In this document: positions 18,785-28,250 of the stretch, one piece after another
How positions within the stretch are numbered: the stretch's first letter is position 1
How the letters are laid out: each line of letters starts with the position of its first letter
Source of the DNA: Leucothrix pacifica
Lineage (GTDB): Bacteria; Pseudomonadota; Gammaproteobacteria; Thiotrichales; Thiotrichaceae
Length of the DNA stretch: 64,000 nucleotides
Assembly (NCBI RefSeq): GCF_003172875.1
Contig: NZ_QGKM01000076.1
Span: 1-64,000 of the forward strand
Direction: 5' to 3'
Translations under genes and position numbers: made by a program
The notes under the pieces: model-generated
Told to the model about the DNA's origin: nothing
Database searches by the model: none
The model's input: only the letters and a program-made list of their open reading frames with translations

Positions 18785-19993
18785 TTACTCATCGGCCACC
18801 GCTGCATCTGCCAGTGTTTCAGGCAGTAAACGTAAGGCTTTTACAGCGACAACTACTAACGCTAAGGAAAGAGCAACACCACCTAAACCCAAGGCGAACT
18901 CTGGTAACGAAGCGGAGTATGACGTGCTGCTACCATCGTAATAACTACTCTCTACTTCAGCGTTCGGGAACAACACCAAAGGATAAAGCTGTCCGCCTAC
19001 GATAATCACATAAAGCTGGGAAATGCCACCGAATATCGCCAAGCCCGCTGCGCTTAATAAAGCGAGCTGATTATTCTTAAGCGAAGGCAACCAAATTAAC
19101 AGTAACGGCAATAAACTTCCCAGAATCACCTGACCCAGCCAGAATAACCACGTTATTTTATCACCACCAGTCAGAATATAAGCCTCAACGCCGTGATGCT
19201 CAGTCGCATATAAATTGCTTACGTGACGCACTATTTCAAAGAACAATACCAGCGCAATAAAGATCGCCAAGGTATAACGCAAGCGGTTCTGTATTTCGTT
19301 GCCCAGTTCACGGTTTGTCAGCTTATAGAGTGCGATCAGTACCAACGTAAATACGGCCGTTCCGAACACATAGGATGCCGCGATAAATAACGGTGCCAAT
19401 ATCGCCGCATCATAATACTGTCTGGCCACTAAAAATCCGAAGATCGACCCAGTACCAGTTGTTAGAATAAAGCGCCAGACAAAACCAACATAACCCGCAG
19501 GCTTGTAGGCCGCTTTAGCCATTTTACGGCGATCCATCATGGACCAGAGGTAAATCCCCATAATCACCAGAAAGCCGTTATACAGCAGGATATTCCAGGC
19601 AAAGATCGACTTAAAGTTGTAGTAGGTCATGGCGATAATCAGACGGTCCGCATGACCCAAGTCCAATACCAGTACTGCCAAACCACCCAACAACAATGAC
19701 ACCGCTACAATCAACGACAGGCGTCCTAGTGGCTGGTAGATCTTTTTATTGAACACAGTACCCAGCGAGCCAATATTCGCTGCACCCGAGGCGGCAACAA
19801 TCAGGAAAATAGCAAATACATGCGGCATTCCCCACACCACCTGATTATTCATGCCCGTCACGTAATGACCGTGGTGCTCAACATAGAAAAACGAAATTGC
19901 AGCGGCTGCAATAAAGGCACCTAACACGCCCAAAATACCGAGGAAGCTTGTGTTATCTGTATCTAATTCGCTAAAAACAGGTTTAGTCGCCAC
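18785..19993 (-). CDS. dsrP: DsrP, NrfD-type integral membrane subunit of DsrMKJOP
   Basis: 402 residues with about ten hydrophobic helices across the whole length. The content and size match NrfD/PsrC-family quinone-interacting subunits. In DsrMKJOP it exchanges electrons between the periplasmic DsrO/DsrJ and the quinone pool. It starts one base after the dsrO stop. A clear terminator follows. Confidence 0.93.
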   Translation of the reverse strand: MATKPVFSELDTDNTSFLGILGVLGAFIAAAAISFFYVEHHGHYVTGMNNQVVWGMPHVFAIFLIVAASGAANIGSLGTVFNKKIYQPLGRLSLIVAVSLLLGGLAVLVLDLGHADRLIIAMTYYNFKSIFAWNILLYNGFLVIMGIYLWSMMDRRKMAKAAYKPAGYVGFVWRFILTTGTGSIFGFLVARQYYDAAILAPLFIAASYVFGTAVFTLVLIALYKLTNRELGNEIQNRLRYTLAIFIALVLFFEIVRHVSNLYATEHHGVEAYILTGGDKITWLFWLGQVILGSLLPLLLIWLPSLKNNQLALLSAAGLAIFGGISQLYVIIVGGQLYPLVLFPNAEVESSYYDGSSTSYSASLPEFALGLGGVALSLALVVVAVKALRLLPETLADAAVADE

Positions 19994-19994
19994 G

Positions 19995-20738
19995 TTAAAT
20001 CCCCCAGTACCGAACGCCGGTATTTAAACCAAGATCCGCACGAATCTGCTGTGCGCCATACTTTGCCAGTGCTTTACTAATAGCACTTTCAGGATCATTC
20101 AGATCACCAAATACAGCCGCTTGAGGTGCTGCTTCGATACAGGCAGACTGCTCGCCTTTATCCACTCGATGAACACACATATTGCAAGATTCAACGGTAC
20201 CAATCCCGCGAGGTGACTGAGGCTTTTGATTCTCAAGATGCTCATGGACGAAGCTACGCGCTTTATACGGACAGGCCATCATGCAATAACGACAACCAAT
20301 ACAAATGTGCTTATCTACCAAGACAATGCCGTCATCACGCTTGAATGACGCACCCGTTGGGCAAACATCGACACATGGCGCAGTATCACAATGCTGACAC
20401 ATCACCGGCAATGAGGTTTCATGCTTAGTCAGCTTGTCTTTGAATGTAACCTTACGCACCCACTGACTTTGTTGCTCAGGAGACGAGTGAGGGTCATTTC
20501 CCCAACCATGCTCTTTCTTACAGGCAGCGATCATACCATCGCCACCATCAGATAATTTATTGGTATCAATCAACATACCCCAGCGCACTTTATCGCTGAT
20601 GGGTTGATCATCCGGCTTTGCCTGCACTTCGCGCAGAATCAACCCCGGCGCTAATGTCACTGCCGCTGCAGCGGTTAAACCACCTAAAAAACGGCGACGG
20701 TAGCGATCAATCAGATTAGCTTGCTTCTGCTCACTCAT
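19995..20738 (-). CDS. dsrO: DsrO, periplasmic ferredoxin-like subunit of DsrMKJOP
   Basis: 247 residues. The N-terminal Tat signal is RYRRRFLGG followed by an Ala-rich helix. Cysteine clusters for [4Fe-4S] centres include CQHCDTAPCVDVCPTG, CIGCRYCMMACPY and CNMCVHRVDKG. It resembles the HybA/TtrB/PsrB electron-transfer subunits. It passes electrons between DsrJ and DsrP at the periplasmic face. Its ATG overlaps the dsrJ stop (ATGA). Confidence 0.94.
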   Translation of the reverse strand: MSEQKQANLIDRYRRRFLGGLTAAAAVTLAPGLILREVQAKPDDQPISDKVRWGMLIDTNKLSDGGDGMIAACKKEHGWGNDPHSSPEQQSQWVRKVTFKDKLTKHETSLPVMCQHCDTAPCVDVCPTGASFKRDDGIVLVDKHICIGCRYCMMACPYKARSFVHEHLENQKPQSPRGIGTVESCNMCVHRVDKGEQSACIEAAPQAAVFGDLNDPESAISKALAKYGAQQIRADLGLNTGVRYWGI

Positions 20739-21154
20739 GGCTTCACCACCTCCGCGGTTTCTAGCGCCGGACGGTCAGCGTGGCACTGGAAACAATCCAA
20801 TTTAACGGCCACTTCAATATGGCAGGTCACACAGAAATGTTCTTCATCCGTGTGCTTCACCACCTTACTGACAGTTGGTGCTGGCACATGACAGTCAATA
20901 CAGGCGTTAAAACTATGTTTCGTTGTACGAATACCTTGGTACATCGTCTCATCACGCTTATGTGTCAATCGATGCATGTGATTAGTCCGCATATCCGCAA
21001 TGTGCAGCACCTTTTGCTCTTCCGTCTGGAACTGCTTAACAGCAGGCATCAATGCTGGCGGCTTACTGTCACAACCCGCCAATAAAAATACCATTAGCGT
21101 AGACAATAATGCTGGTAACAACGTTATCCGATTTAGTAGGCGTGAACACTCCAT
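20735..21154 (-). CDS. dsrJ: DsrJ, tri-haem cytochrome c, here with a lipoprotein-type signal
   Basis: 139 residues with three CxxCH haem sites: CIDCH, CVTCH and CFQCH. The N-terminal hydrophobic segment ends in LLAGC (Cys28) followed by Asp, a good lipobox with an inner-membrane retention signal. Family members studied earlier use an uncleaved signal peptide as anchor, so lipid anchoring would be a variation. Apart from haem cysteines only Cys3 and Cys28 occur, so no free cysteine is available in the mature part as haem ligand. Overlaps dsrO by four bases and lies 6 bp after dsrL. Confidence 0.93.
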   Translation of the reverse strand: MECSRLLNRITLLPALLSTLMVFLLAGCDSKPPALMPAVKQFQTEEQKVLHIADMRTNHMHRLTHKRDETMYQGIRTTKHSFNACIDCHVPAPTVSKVVKHTDEEHFCVTCHIEVAVKLDCFQCHADRPALETAEVVKP

Positions 21155-21160
21155 GTTGTG

Positions 21161-23113
21161 TTAACCACCTAAGCCCATTTCGATGTAACCCGTTGGGCAA
21201 ACATCAGCACAAATGTGGCAACCAATACATCTGTCATAATCAGTATCGACGTAACGACCTGTGGTTGACTCAGCTTTCTTCACACGGAATACCGCATCCT
21301 GAGGACAGTAGATGACACAGTTGTCACATTCAAAACACATACCACAACTCATGCATCGACCTGCTTCTTCAACCACCTGCTCTTCAGCCAGCGCGTTGAC
21401 ACGCTCCATAAAGTGACCAATAACTTGTTCAGAGTTCGGCACATCTTCCGTTCTTAAATGACGGTCCACCTTTTCAAAGTGACCTAAGAAAAGCTCGCTA
21501 GAGGCGACAATCTCATGCTCAGAACGGTCGTCGTAGTTATGTACTGCGAATTTAGCATGCTGTGTGCCTCGCAAATCATCAGCTTTAGCTTCTTCATATG
21601 CCACTGGCTCAAGCTCAGCTTCACGCAACTTATCCATTAAGTCGAAGTGGTGCTTATCAACCTTAGGACGCTTCACCTGATCTTCATTATTCAGGTAATG
21701 ATTAATACTTTCTGCCGCAATCGATGCCTGACCAATTGCCGTTGTCAGCAAGTGAGGACGAACAATATCACCCGCTGCAAAGTGGCCTGGCTTGCCCGGT
21801 ACTTGATAGAACTGATCCGAATCAATCAGATTACGACCATTATCAAAGTCCTCAACACCGTCTAAGTCACCGTATTGACCGATCGCTGACACGATTAAGT
21901 CTGCTTCGATAATGGTTTCTTTTCCGCCCTCTTTTGGCTTAGGCATACTGCCTTCCATCACACACTCAACAACCTTGAGCGCAACACCGCGTCCATTCTC
22001 ATCAACCAGAATTTCAACTGGCATGACCTCATTCAGAATAGTGACACCTTCAATCAGTGCATCATTTACTTCATGCTCAGCTGCAGTCATTTGATCCTGA
22101 GCAAACAATGAGGTTAATGTGACTTCAGCGGGAACCTTGTTTGCAGGGTTTTCAGTGTGAACTTCACGACCGTAAACCACTTCTTCCGGCTTCTCGTTAT
22201 AATCCGCCAGTGTTCCGATACGACGTGATACTGATACAACATCAATCGACGTATCACCACCACCCACACACACAACCTTTGGTGCAGTGTAGTTCATCTT
22301 GCCGCTGTTAAATTGCTCCAGGAAGTTAACCGCCGGCACCGCGTTAGGCACATCCTTCCAGTTATCAACAAACAAACCACGACCGTTCTTACAACCCAAA
22401 GTCCACAAGATTGCATCGTAGTCTTTCTCTAATTCTTCAACGCTGACATCACGACCGATACGGGTACTAGTGCGTACTTCAACACCTTCCATATCCGTGA
22501 TACGAGCGATTTCAGCATCCAGTTTGTCACGTGGTACACGATAACTAGGAATACCATAGCGAGCCATGCCACCTAATTCTTCATGATCATCAAATACCGT
22601 TGAGCCGTGTCCCATCATGCGTAATTGGAAGGCTGCAGCCAATCCAGCCACACCACCACCGATGATGGCAATCTTTTTGCCAGACATTGCCTCAGGAGGA
22701 TTAAAGGAAAAACCACCTTCAATCGCTGAATCACCGATGTATTGCTCGACTGAATTAATGCCAACAAAATCATCAACATCATTACGGTTACAGCCGGTTT
22801 CACAAGGTGCCGGACACACTCGTCCCATCATCGAAGGGAATGGATTTGCACGGGTTGAGCGACGGAATGCATATTCCTGCATGCTCATGCCAGCCGGCGC
22901 TTTTTCTATGCCGCGAACGATCTGCAACCATCCACGAATATCTTCTCCGGACGGACAACTACCCTGACAAGGTGGCGTCTTCTGAATATAAGTCGGGCAT
23001 TTGTAAGACGTATCCTCTAAAAAGATTTTGTCTTGCATATTGCTCCAGGTAAAGTCGTCATCTTCATAACGTCTGAAGGTATGCACTTTCATAGTATCAG
23101 GTGATGTAGCCAT
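21161..23113 (-). CDS. dsrL: DsrL, iron-sulfur flavoprotein NAD(P)H oxidoreductase
   Basis: 650 residues from the ATG at 23113, 4 bp after dsrK and with GGAG placed 10 bp before it. The N-terminal Fe-S domain has a CQGSC cluster. FAD-binding motif IAIIGGGVAGLAAA and a second nucleotide-binding motif with VCVGGGDTSID follow, as in the glutamate synthase small subunit. A C-terminal ferredoxin domain carries CMSCGMCFECDNC and CIGCHICADVCPTG. DsrL passes electrons from DsrAB-linked sulfur oxidation to NAD(P)+ and is essential in oxidisers of the Allochromatium type. Confidence 0.94.
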   Translation of the reverse strand: MATSPDTMKVHTFRRYEDDDFTWSNMQDKIFLEDTSYKCPTYIQKTPPCQGSCPSGEDIRGWLQIVRGIEKAPAGMSMQEYAFRRSTRANPFPSMMGRVCPAPCETGCNRNDVDDFVGINSVEQYIGDSAIEGGFSFNPPEAMSGKKIAIIGGGVAGLAAAFQLRMMGHGSTVFDDHEELGGMARYGIPSYRVPRDKLDAEIARITDMEGVEVRTSTRIGRDVSVEELEKDYDAILWTLGCKNGRGLFVDNWKDVPNAVPAVNFLEQFNSGKMNYTAPKVVCVGGGDTSIDVVSVSRRIGTLADYNEKPEEVVYGREVHTENPANKVPAEVTLTSLFAQDQMTAAEHEVNDALIEGVTILNEVMPVEILVDENGRGVALKVVECVMEGSMPKPKEGGKETIIEADLIVSAIGQYGDLDGVEDFDNGRNLIDSDQFYQVPGKPGHFAAGDIVRPHLLTTAIGQASIAAESINHYLNNEDQVKRPKVDKHHFDLMDKLREAELEPVAYEEAKADDLRGTQHAKFAVHNYDDRSEHEIVASSELFLGHFEKVDRHLRTEDVPNSEQVIGHFMERVNALAEEQVVEEAGRCMSCGMCFECDNCVIYCPQDAVFRVKKAESTTGRYVDTDYDRCIGCHICADVCPTGYIEMGLGG

Positions 23114-23117
23114 GCTG

Positions 23118-24668
23118 TTATTCTCCATCCTCATCTTCGTCAACTTGTCCGGTTAAGATCAGTGCGCTGCTTACCAGTTGATGAACACTTACGATTTGAT
23201 CCATAGTAAAACCATAATACGGAATTACTTTGGTGAATTGCGATTTACAAATAGCGCAGATTGCCGCCATGTGAGTTACGCCGTGATTATCGGTAACATG
23301 CTTTAATGCCTGCATGCGAGGTTGAGCACCTTTGACCCGGATATCCATCAGGTCATCAGTCAGGATGCCGCCACCGCCACCGCAGCAGAAAGTCGCATCC
23401 TTGGTTGTATCGGCCGGCATATCCACATAGTTATTGCAGACTGCCTTAATAACGTTTCGCGGCACATCGAACTGGCCGCCCTCTTCCTCACCCATACGTG
23501 AACCACGTGCCACATTACAAGAGTCATGGAAGGTAAGTGTCATGTCGTCGTTTCGTGACTTATCAATATTGAGCTTTCCATCGCGTAGTGCCGGCCAGGT
23601 AATTTCCAGCACATGCTGAGGAACCGGGTAACGCTGATCCAGAAAATCAAACGGCCCCGCGAGTGTGTTTAAGAAGCTGTAAGCCACACGCCATGCATGA
23701 CCACATTCTCCAAACACAATTCGTTTTACTCCTAAGTCCTGAGCGGCTTTACGAATACGCATCGATATCTTGCGCATATTTTCGTAACTACCGATGAACA
23801 TACCGAAGTTGGCACCTTCAGAGGCGTAGGAGCTTAGTGTCCAACTCAAGCCCAACTCGTGGAAGACTTTGGCATAACCCATCAATCCATCGACATGAGG
23901 CTCAGCAAAGAAATCAGCTGAAGGTGTAATCAGTAGAATATCAGCGCCATGTTGATCCAGCGGCAACTTAACAGGAACGCCAGTTTCATCTTCGATATCT
24001 TCTTCAAGGCCTTCCAGTGTGTCGGCTAAAGCAGCTTGGGGTAATCCCAGATTGTTGCCAATCTTGTAGACTTTACCCATGATCTCGGTACAGTACTTCT
24101 GACCGCGACCAATATGATTCAATATCTCTCGTGCAGCCATCGAGACCTCTGCAGTGTCTATGCCATATGGGCAGAACACGGAGCAGCGACGACACTGCGA
24201 ACACTGGTGGTAATAGTTGTACCAGTCATCGACCACTTCTTCAGTCAGATCGACCGCACCCACCAGCTTTGGAAAGTATTTTCCCGCAAAGGTAAAGTAA
24301 CGGCGGTACACTTTTCGTAGCAAATCCTGACGTGCCACCGGCATATTCTTTGGATCAGAAGTGCCGATGTAATAGTGGCACTTATCCGTACAGGCTCCGC
24401 ACTTCACGCAGATATCCAGATACACTTGTAACGAACGATAACGTCCCCGCAAGTCATCTAATTTATTCAGTGCCTCTTCTTTCCAGTTCGGAATCAGCGA
24501 CCAGTTGCCGTCTTCATCTTGCTCAATGTCCGAAGGAAAATTCATTCCCTCCTGAAACTCAGGCTTAGAAATATAAGGCCCTTTACCAACCATGGTATCC
24601 GGAACCAGCGCGGGTACATCGACCAAGCCATCATCTGATGACAATTCTGGTGTTTCATAATCAGCCAT
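23118..24668 (-). CDS. dsrK: DsrK, HdrD-like Fe-S subunit of DsrMKJOP
   Basis: 516 residues from the ATG at 24668, which has AGGAGG 8 bp upstream; a longer frame begins at 24707 without a site. Two [4Fe-4S] motifs are CVKCGACTDKC and CSQCRRCSVFCPYG. The C-terminal CCG-type region has FCCGGGGGI and a preceding GECGHAWR, which in HdrB/HdrD-like proteins bind the catalytic noncubane cluster. It is the proposed site of DsrC disulfide or trisulfide exchange on the cytoplasmic side of the complex. Confidence 0.94.
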   Translation of the reverse strand: MADYETPELSSDDGLVDVPALVPDTMVGKGPYISKPEFQEGMNFPSDIEQDEDGNWSLIPNWKEEALNKLDDLRGRYRSLQVYLDICVKCGACTDKCHYYIGTSDPKNMPVARQDLLRKVYRRYFTFAGKYFPKLVGAVDLTEEVVDDWYNYYHQCSQCRRCSVFCPYGIDTAEVSMAAREILNHIGRGQKYCTEIMGKVYKIGNNLGLPQAALADTLEGLEEDIEDETGVPVKLPLDQHGADILLITPSADFFAEPHVDGLMGYAKVFHELGLSWTLSSYASEGANFGMFIGSYENMRKISMRIRKAAQDLGVKRIVFGECGHAWRVAYSFLNTLAGPFDFLDQRYPVPQHVLEITWPALRDGKLNIDKSRNDDMTLTFHDSCNVARGSRMGEEEGGQFDVPRNVIKAVCNNYVDMPADTTKDATFCCGGGGGILTDDLMDIRVKGAQPRMQALKHVTDNHGVTHMAAICAICKSQFTKVIPYYGFTMDQIVSVHQLVSSALILTGQVDEDEDGE

Positions 24669-24779
24669 GACTGCGCCCTCCTGATACTGACCCATCGCAC
24701 AAAACACGATGACTCGTTACTAATCCGAACAAATAACTGCGACTAACAGATCCGACATTTACACCACTGCTGAACATCT

Positions 24780-25538
24780 TCATTTTTTAAGCTCACTGAT
24801 GTAGTCAACATTCTGCTTATCCAGCTCTGCGGCCCACGGCGCAATATGACGTTCTTCACGTGAGTTATCGACCTGATTACGACTCGGACTAAAAAATACA
24901 CCCGGCGCATGCAGCAGCTTACTAATCGGGAATATCATCATTAACAACACGACCGATGTCAGATGTAGCAGCAAAGTAAAATCAGCAGGCAGTGGTTGCC
25001 AGCTAAAATACTTAAGACCCTGGAAGAATGCTTTCACCATCACAATATCGGTGGGGTTCACAAACTTCATCATCAACCCACTGACACCAATCACCAGTAG
25101 TAATACCAGCATTAAGTAGTCAGAAGGTGCCGAGATGTAACGCACCCGATCTATCACTACGCGCCTTGCCATTAGGCCTAATAAGCCGAGAACCAACCCA
25201 AAACCTGCATACAAGCCGAACGGCTGAATGAAGCCAATGATTCCCCATACCGGATCAAGGAAATAGCGTAAGTGACGTAGCACGATCAACAATAAGGAAT
25301 AGTGAAAAACTATTGAGATCGCCCATAATAATTTGTCAGCACGGAAAAGGCTTTGAAACAAAAACACTTCCCGTGCCATCCGCCAGGCCACACCCTGTTT
25401 AGTGAGTGGGGCCGGCATCGTTGGAATCTTCAGAGGTGCTGGTGTATTCCAGTACAAGCGAAGCTTGTTAGCGACGCCTAACACTAATATCAGCGTTGCC
25501 GCCCAGAACAATAAACCGTAAACAATTCCCAGAAACAC
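24780..25538 (-). CDS. dsrM: DsrM, NarI-like cytochrome b subunit of DsrMKJOP
   Basis: 252 residues with five to six membrane helices. Histidines in helix contexts (IVFHYSLLLIVLRHLRYF and LLLHLTSVVLLM) are candidates for the two b haems, as in NarI. It links DsrK to the quinone pool. Separated from dsrK by about 110 bp, a longer gap than elsewhere in the operon; no terminator is seen there. Confidence 0.93.
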   Translation of the reverse strand: MFLGIVYGLLFWAATLILVLGVANKLRLYWNTPAPLKIPTMPAPLTKQGVAWRMAREVFLFQSLFRADKLLWAISIVFHYSLLLIVLRHLRYFLDPVWGIIGFIQPFGLYAGFGLVLGLLGLMARRVVIDRVRYISAPSDYLMLVLLLVIGVSGLMMKFVNPTDIVMVKAFFQGLKYFSWQPLPADFTLLLHLTSVVLLMMIFPISKLLHAPGVFFSPSRNQVDNSREERHIAPWAAELDKQNVDYISELKK

Positions 25539-25582
25539 CCTTGATTCTCCCCTTTCGGTTGATTAGTTAAATGACCTAACGA

Positions 25583-25915
25583 TCAAACACAACCTGTTGG
25601 CTTTGGCAGACCAGCATACTTACACGCTTGCTTACCAGGACCATATGGGAACAATGAGTACAGATACTTAGAGTTACCTTTTTCCTTACCCAAACGTTTA
25701 CCTACTGCTTTGGTTAGTACACGTACTGCCGGAGCAATCTGGTACTCTTCGTAATACTCACGCAGGAAGTTGATAATATCCCAGTGCTCATCTGTCAGCT
25801 CAACGTCTTCTTCAGCAGCCAGTGCTGTAGCCACATCAGCGTTCCATGAACCAAGATCTACCAGATAACCTTCTTCATCTTGCTCGTAAGTTGTACCATT
25901 AATCTCGAGTGCCAT
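25583..25915 (-). CDS. dsrC: DsrC sulfur-carrier protein
   Basis: 110 residues. The flexible C-terminal arm has both conserved cysteines, Cys98 and the penultimate Cys109 (KPTGCV), which marks a true DsrC rather than TusE. It receives sulfur from DsrEFH and presents a persulfide or trisulfide to DsrAB and DsrK. The gap of 42 bp before it and 44 bp after it would allow its own promoter, though none is evident. Confidence 0.96.
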   Translation of the reverse strand: MALEINGTTYEQDEEGYLVDLGSWNADVATALAAEEDVELTDEHWDIINFLREYYEEYQIAPAVRVLTKAVGKRLGKEKGNSKYLYSLFPYGPGKQACKYAGLPKPTGCV

Positions 25916-25957
25916 TAGCGCTCTCCTTCTTCTCTATTGTTTAAATAAGGCTGACTT

Positions 25958-26266
25958 TTATAACCAGCTTTGTGTTGTGTCGTTATCCACAGTCAGATCA
26001 ACAAATCCTGCATAATCAACCGCTGTAACGCCTGTTATTATACGATCTTCACTCAAGCCGCGAGCGGCTAGATCACCAGACAATACATAAACAGACTTAT
26101 CTTTTAAGGCCGCCTCAATACTCTCTGAAAAGCGTGTATTTTTTACCGCACCTACCGCTGCATCTTCGATCATCAGAATCGAGTCACCAGCTGATGCATG
26201 ATTTAAACAAGACTCAAACGCTACGCGTTCAAACGGCGACTTGTTTACAATATGTAACATTGCCAT
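25958..26266 (-). CDS. dsrH: DsrH, TusB-like subunit of DsrEFH
   Basis: 102 residues of the TusB/DsrH family, starting MAMLHIVNKSPFE. The single conserved cysteine is Cys20 (ESCLNH). AGGAG lies 8 bp before the ATG. With DsrE and DsrF it forms the hexameric sulfur transferase that passes sulfur to DsrC. It starts 11 bp after dsrF. Confidence 0.92.
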   Translation of the reverse strand: MAMLHIVNKSPFERVAFESCLNHASAGDSILMIEDAAVGAVKNTRFSESIEAALKDKSVYVLSGDLAARGLSEDRIITGVTAVDYAGFVDLTVDNDTTQSWL

Positions 26267-26277
26267 ATCAAATTCTC

Positions 26278-26682
26278 CTAGAAACTGATGACGACTTCTT
26301 GTTGAGCCATGATGCCCGCCATATCCGCACGATCTACCAAGTGGATAGATGGCTTCTCTTCGTAGTCATCATCTTCATCTTCCCACGTCAGATCCATTAG
26401 ATCGTCAAGGGTCAGACCACGCTCTTCCAGTGACTCTTTCTCAACATAAAGCTTGTTGATTTCGTAATCACCCAACGCTTTGTAAGTCGCTGAGAAGTTC
26501 TTCTGGCCAATGCCTGTTGTATCCTGTCCTTTAGCGATTTGGTAAACACCATCATCGATGAACGCCAGTGATACATCCTGCTCAAACGCCGCTGAGATCA
26601 GCACGACTTCCAGAGACTCCAGCGCATACACTGTGCCATAAGGAGCCTTGCGATTTACAAACATGAATTTCTTAGTTGCCAT
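26278..26682 (-). CDS. dsrF: DsrF, TusC-like subunit of DsrEFH
   Basis: 134 residues of the DsrE-like fold, recognised by KKFMFVNRKAPYGTVYALESLEVVL and a FIDDGVYQ segment. It has no cysteine, consistent with its structural role in the DsrE2F2H2 complex. It lies 12 bp after dsrE and 11 bp before dsrH. Confidence 0.92.
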   Translation of the reverse strand: MATKKFMFVNRKAPYGTVYALESLEVVLISAAFEQDVSLAFIDDGVYQIAKGQDTTGIGQKNFSATYKALGDYEINKLYVEKESLEERGLTLDDLMDLTWEDEDDDYEEKPSIHLVDRADMAGIMAQQEVVISF

Positions 26683-26694
26683 GTCGCGCTCTCC

Positions 26695-27087
26695 TTAGTC
26701 GCCAAATACAAGTGTGCGGTCAGCCTGGATACCACCTTCAATCAGCTGACCCAGACCCGAAATACGGAAACCTTCAATGATATTATCGGCATCCATCCCC
26801 TGACGTTTCGCTTCATCAGCATCCATCAGACCACGGCGCTGAGCCGCGGCAATACAAATAACCAAATCAAGATCATGCTGCTTAGCAAGCTCTGACCACT
26901 CCTTCTGGATCTGACGGTCATCCTGAGGAGGAGCACTCAAACGTGTTCCGTTATTCACACCATCATGGTAGAAAAACACACGATAAATCTCGTGCCCTTT
27001 CTCCAGAGCCGCGCGTGCAAACTGCAGAGCAGTGTCTGAGGACTGGTGCTGATACGGCCCCTCATTAATCATTAACGTATATTTCAT
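26695..27087 (-). CDS. dsrE: DsrE, TusD-like sulfur-binding subunit of DsrEFH
   Basis: 130 residues. The sulfur-binding residue is Cys78 (LVICIAAAQRRG), the same position as in the characterised DsrE of Allochromatium vinosum. The start KYTLMINEGPYQHQ and the YHDGV segment are typical of TusD/DsrE. It accepts sulfur from upstream carriers and passes it to DsrC within DsrEFH. It starts 15 bp after dsrB. Confidence 0.94.
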   Translation of the reverse strand: MKYTLMINEGPYQHQSSDTALQFARAALEKGHEIYRVFFYHDGVNNGTRLSAPPQDDRQIQKEWSELAKQHDLDLVICIAAAQRRGLMDADEAKRQGMDADNIIEGFRISGLGQLIEGGIQADRTLVFGD

Positions 27088-27102
27088 CAGTAAACCTTCC
27101 GA

Positions 27103-28191
27103 TCAAAAACGGATATGCGTTGAAGAGTTCAGATTGTTTCGTGCACCGCGCCAGTTATCAATGTGATATTTCGTAAATGGCAGCCCGGTTACCTCAAAGA
27201 AACGAGGCCAGCCGATACGCTCAACCCACTCATTCATACGCTCCCAATCACGTCCACCTTCTTTGTAGCACTCCAGAATTTTCTTCACGACCGCAGTCGC
27301 TTCTGGCCAGCGTGGTGGGTTATTTGGGATACCTGCAGCTACTAAACGCTGGAATGTTGGCTTACCACGCGCATTCGAGTGATTACCACCGATCCAGATT
27401 GCTAATTGCGTGTACTGATGATCGTTGATCTGCATTGGCGGGCATGGTGGATAGCACGCACCACAACAAATACACTTCTTCTCGTCGACTTCCAGCGACG
27501 GCTTACCATCAACCATGGCAGGACGAATCGCTGCAACAGGGCATCGCGCAACCACCGATGGACGCTCACAGACATTACCAACCAAGCTATGGTCAATTTT
27601 AGGTGGCTTAGTGTGCTGTACATTGATCGCAATATCACCCTGACCACCACAGTTAATCTGGCAGCAAGAGGTTGTCATGTGTACACGGTTAGGCATGTTC
27701 CAGCTTTTGAATTCGTCATAGAACTCATCCATCATCGCCTTCACAACACCTGATGCATCCGTTCCAGGAATATCACAGTGCAACCAACCCTGAGTGTGTG
27801 ACATCGACGTAATCGAGTTACGCGTCCCACCCACCGGGAAACCGGCATCTTCCAAGGCAGCAACTAAAGGCTGCACTTTAGATTCATCGTCCGTCTGGAA
27901 CTCCATGTTAGAGCGAATAGTGAAGTGAATATATCCATCAGAATACTGATCGCCAATATCCATTAATTTACGCAGTGTGAATACATCCAAAATACGTTGA
28001 GTACCACAGCGAACGGTGTAAATTTTCTCGCCAGAGTAAGCGACATGAACCAACACACCAGGCTGAACATCTTCATGATATTTCCACTGGCCGTAGTTAC
28101 GTCGCATGGTTGGGTGCATATATTGAAAACCGTCCGGACATCCTGACTCGATCGGTTCACGCATCACTTTTTTTGCTGCTGGAGCTGACAT
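27103..28191 (-). CDS. dsrB: reverse dissimilatory sulfite reductase beta subunit
   Basis: 362 residues. The sirohaem/[4Fe-4S] region TTSCCQINCGG and NVCERPSVVARCPV is intact. A ferredoxin domain with CICCGACYPPC follows, and the C-terminal part ends NLNSSTHIRF. DsrB carries the catalytic sirohaem in known DsrAB. In this operon (with dsrL and dsrEFH) the enzyme should work in the oxidative direction. 59 bp separate it from dsrA. Confidence 0.97.
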   Translation of the reverse strand: MSAPAAKKVMREPIESGCPDGFQYMHPTMRRNYGQWKYHEDVQPGVLVHVAYSGEKIYTVRCGTQRILDVFTLRKLMDIGDQYSDGYIHFTIRSNMEFQTDDESKVQPLVAALEDAGFPVGGTRNSITSMSHTQGWLHCDIPGTDASGVVKAMMDEFYDEFKSWNMPNRVHMTTSCCQINCGGQGDIAINVQHTKPPKIDHSLVGNVCERPSVVARCPVAAIRPAMVDGKPSLEVDEKKCICCGACYPPCPPMQINDHQYTQLAIWIGGNHSNARGKPTFQRLVAAGIPNNPPRWPEATAVVKKILECYKEGGRDWERMNEWVERIGWPRFFEVTGLPFTKYHIDNWRGARNNLNSSTHIRF

Positions 28192-28250
28192 TTAATGATT
28201 CCTCAATTCTGTATCGATAGCTGTTAAACGACTGTTATACTGTCGAATTA

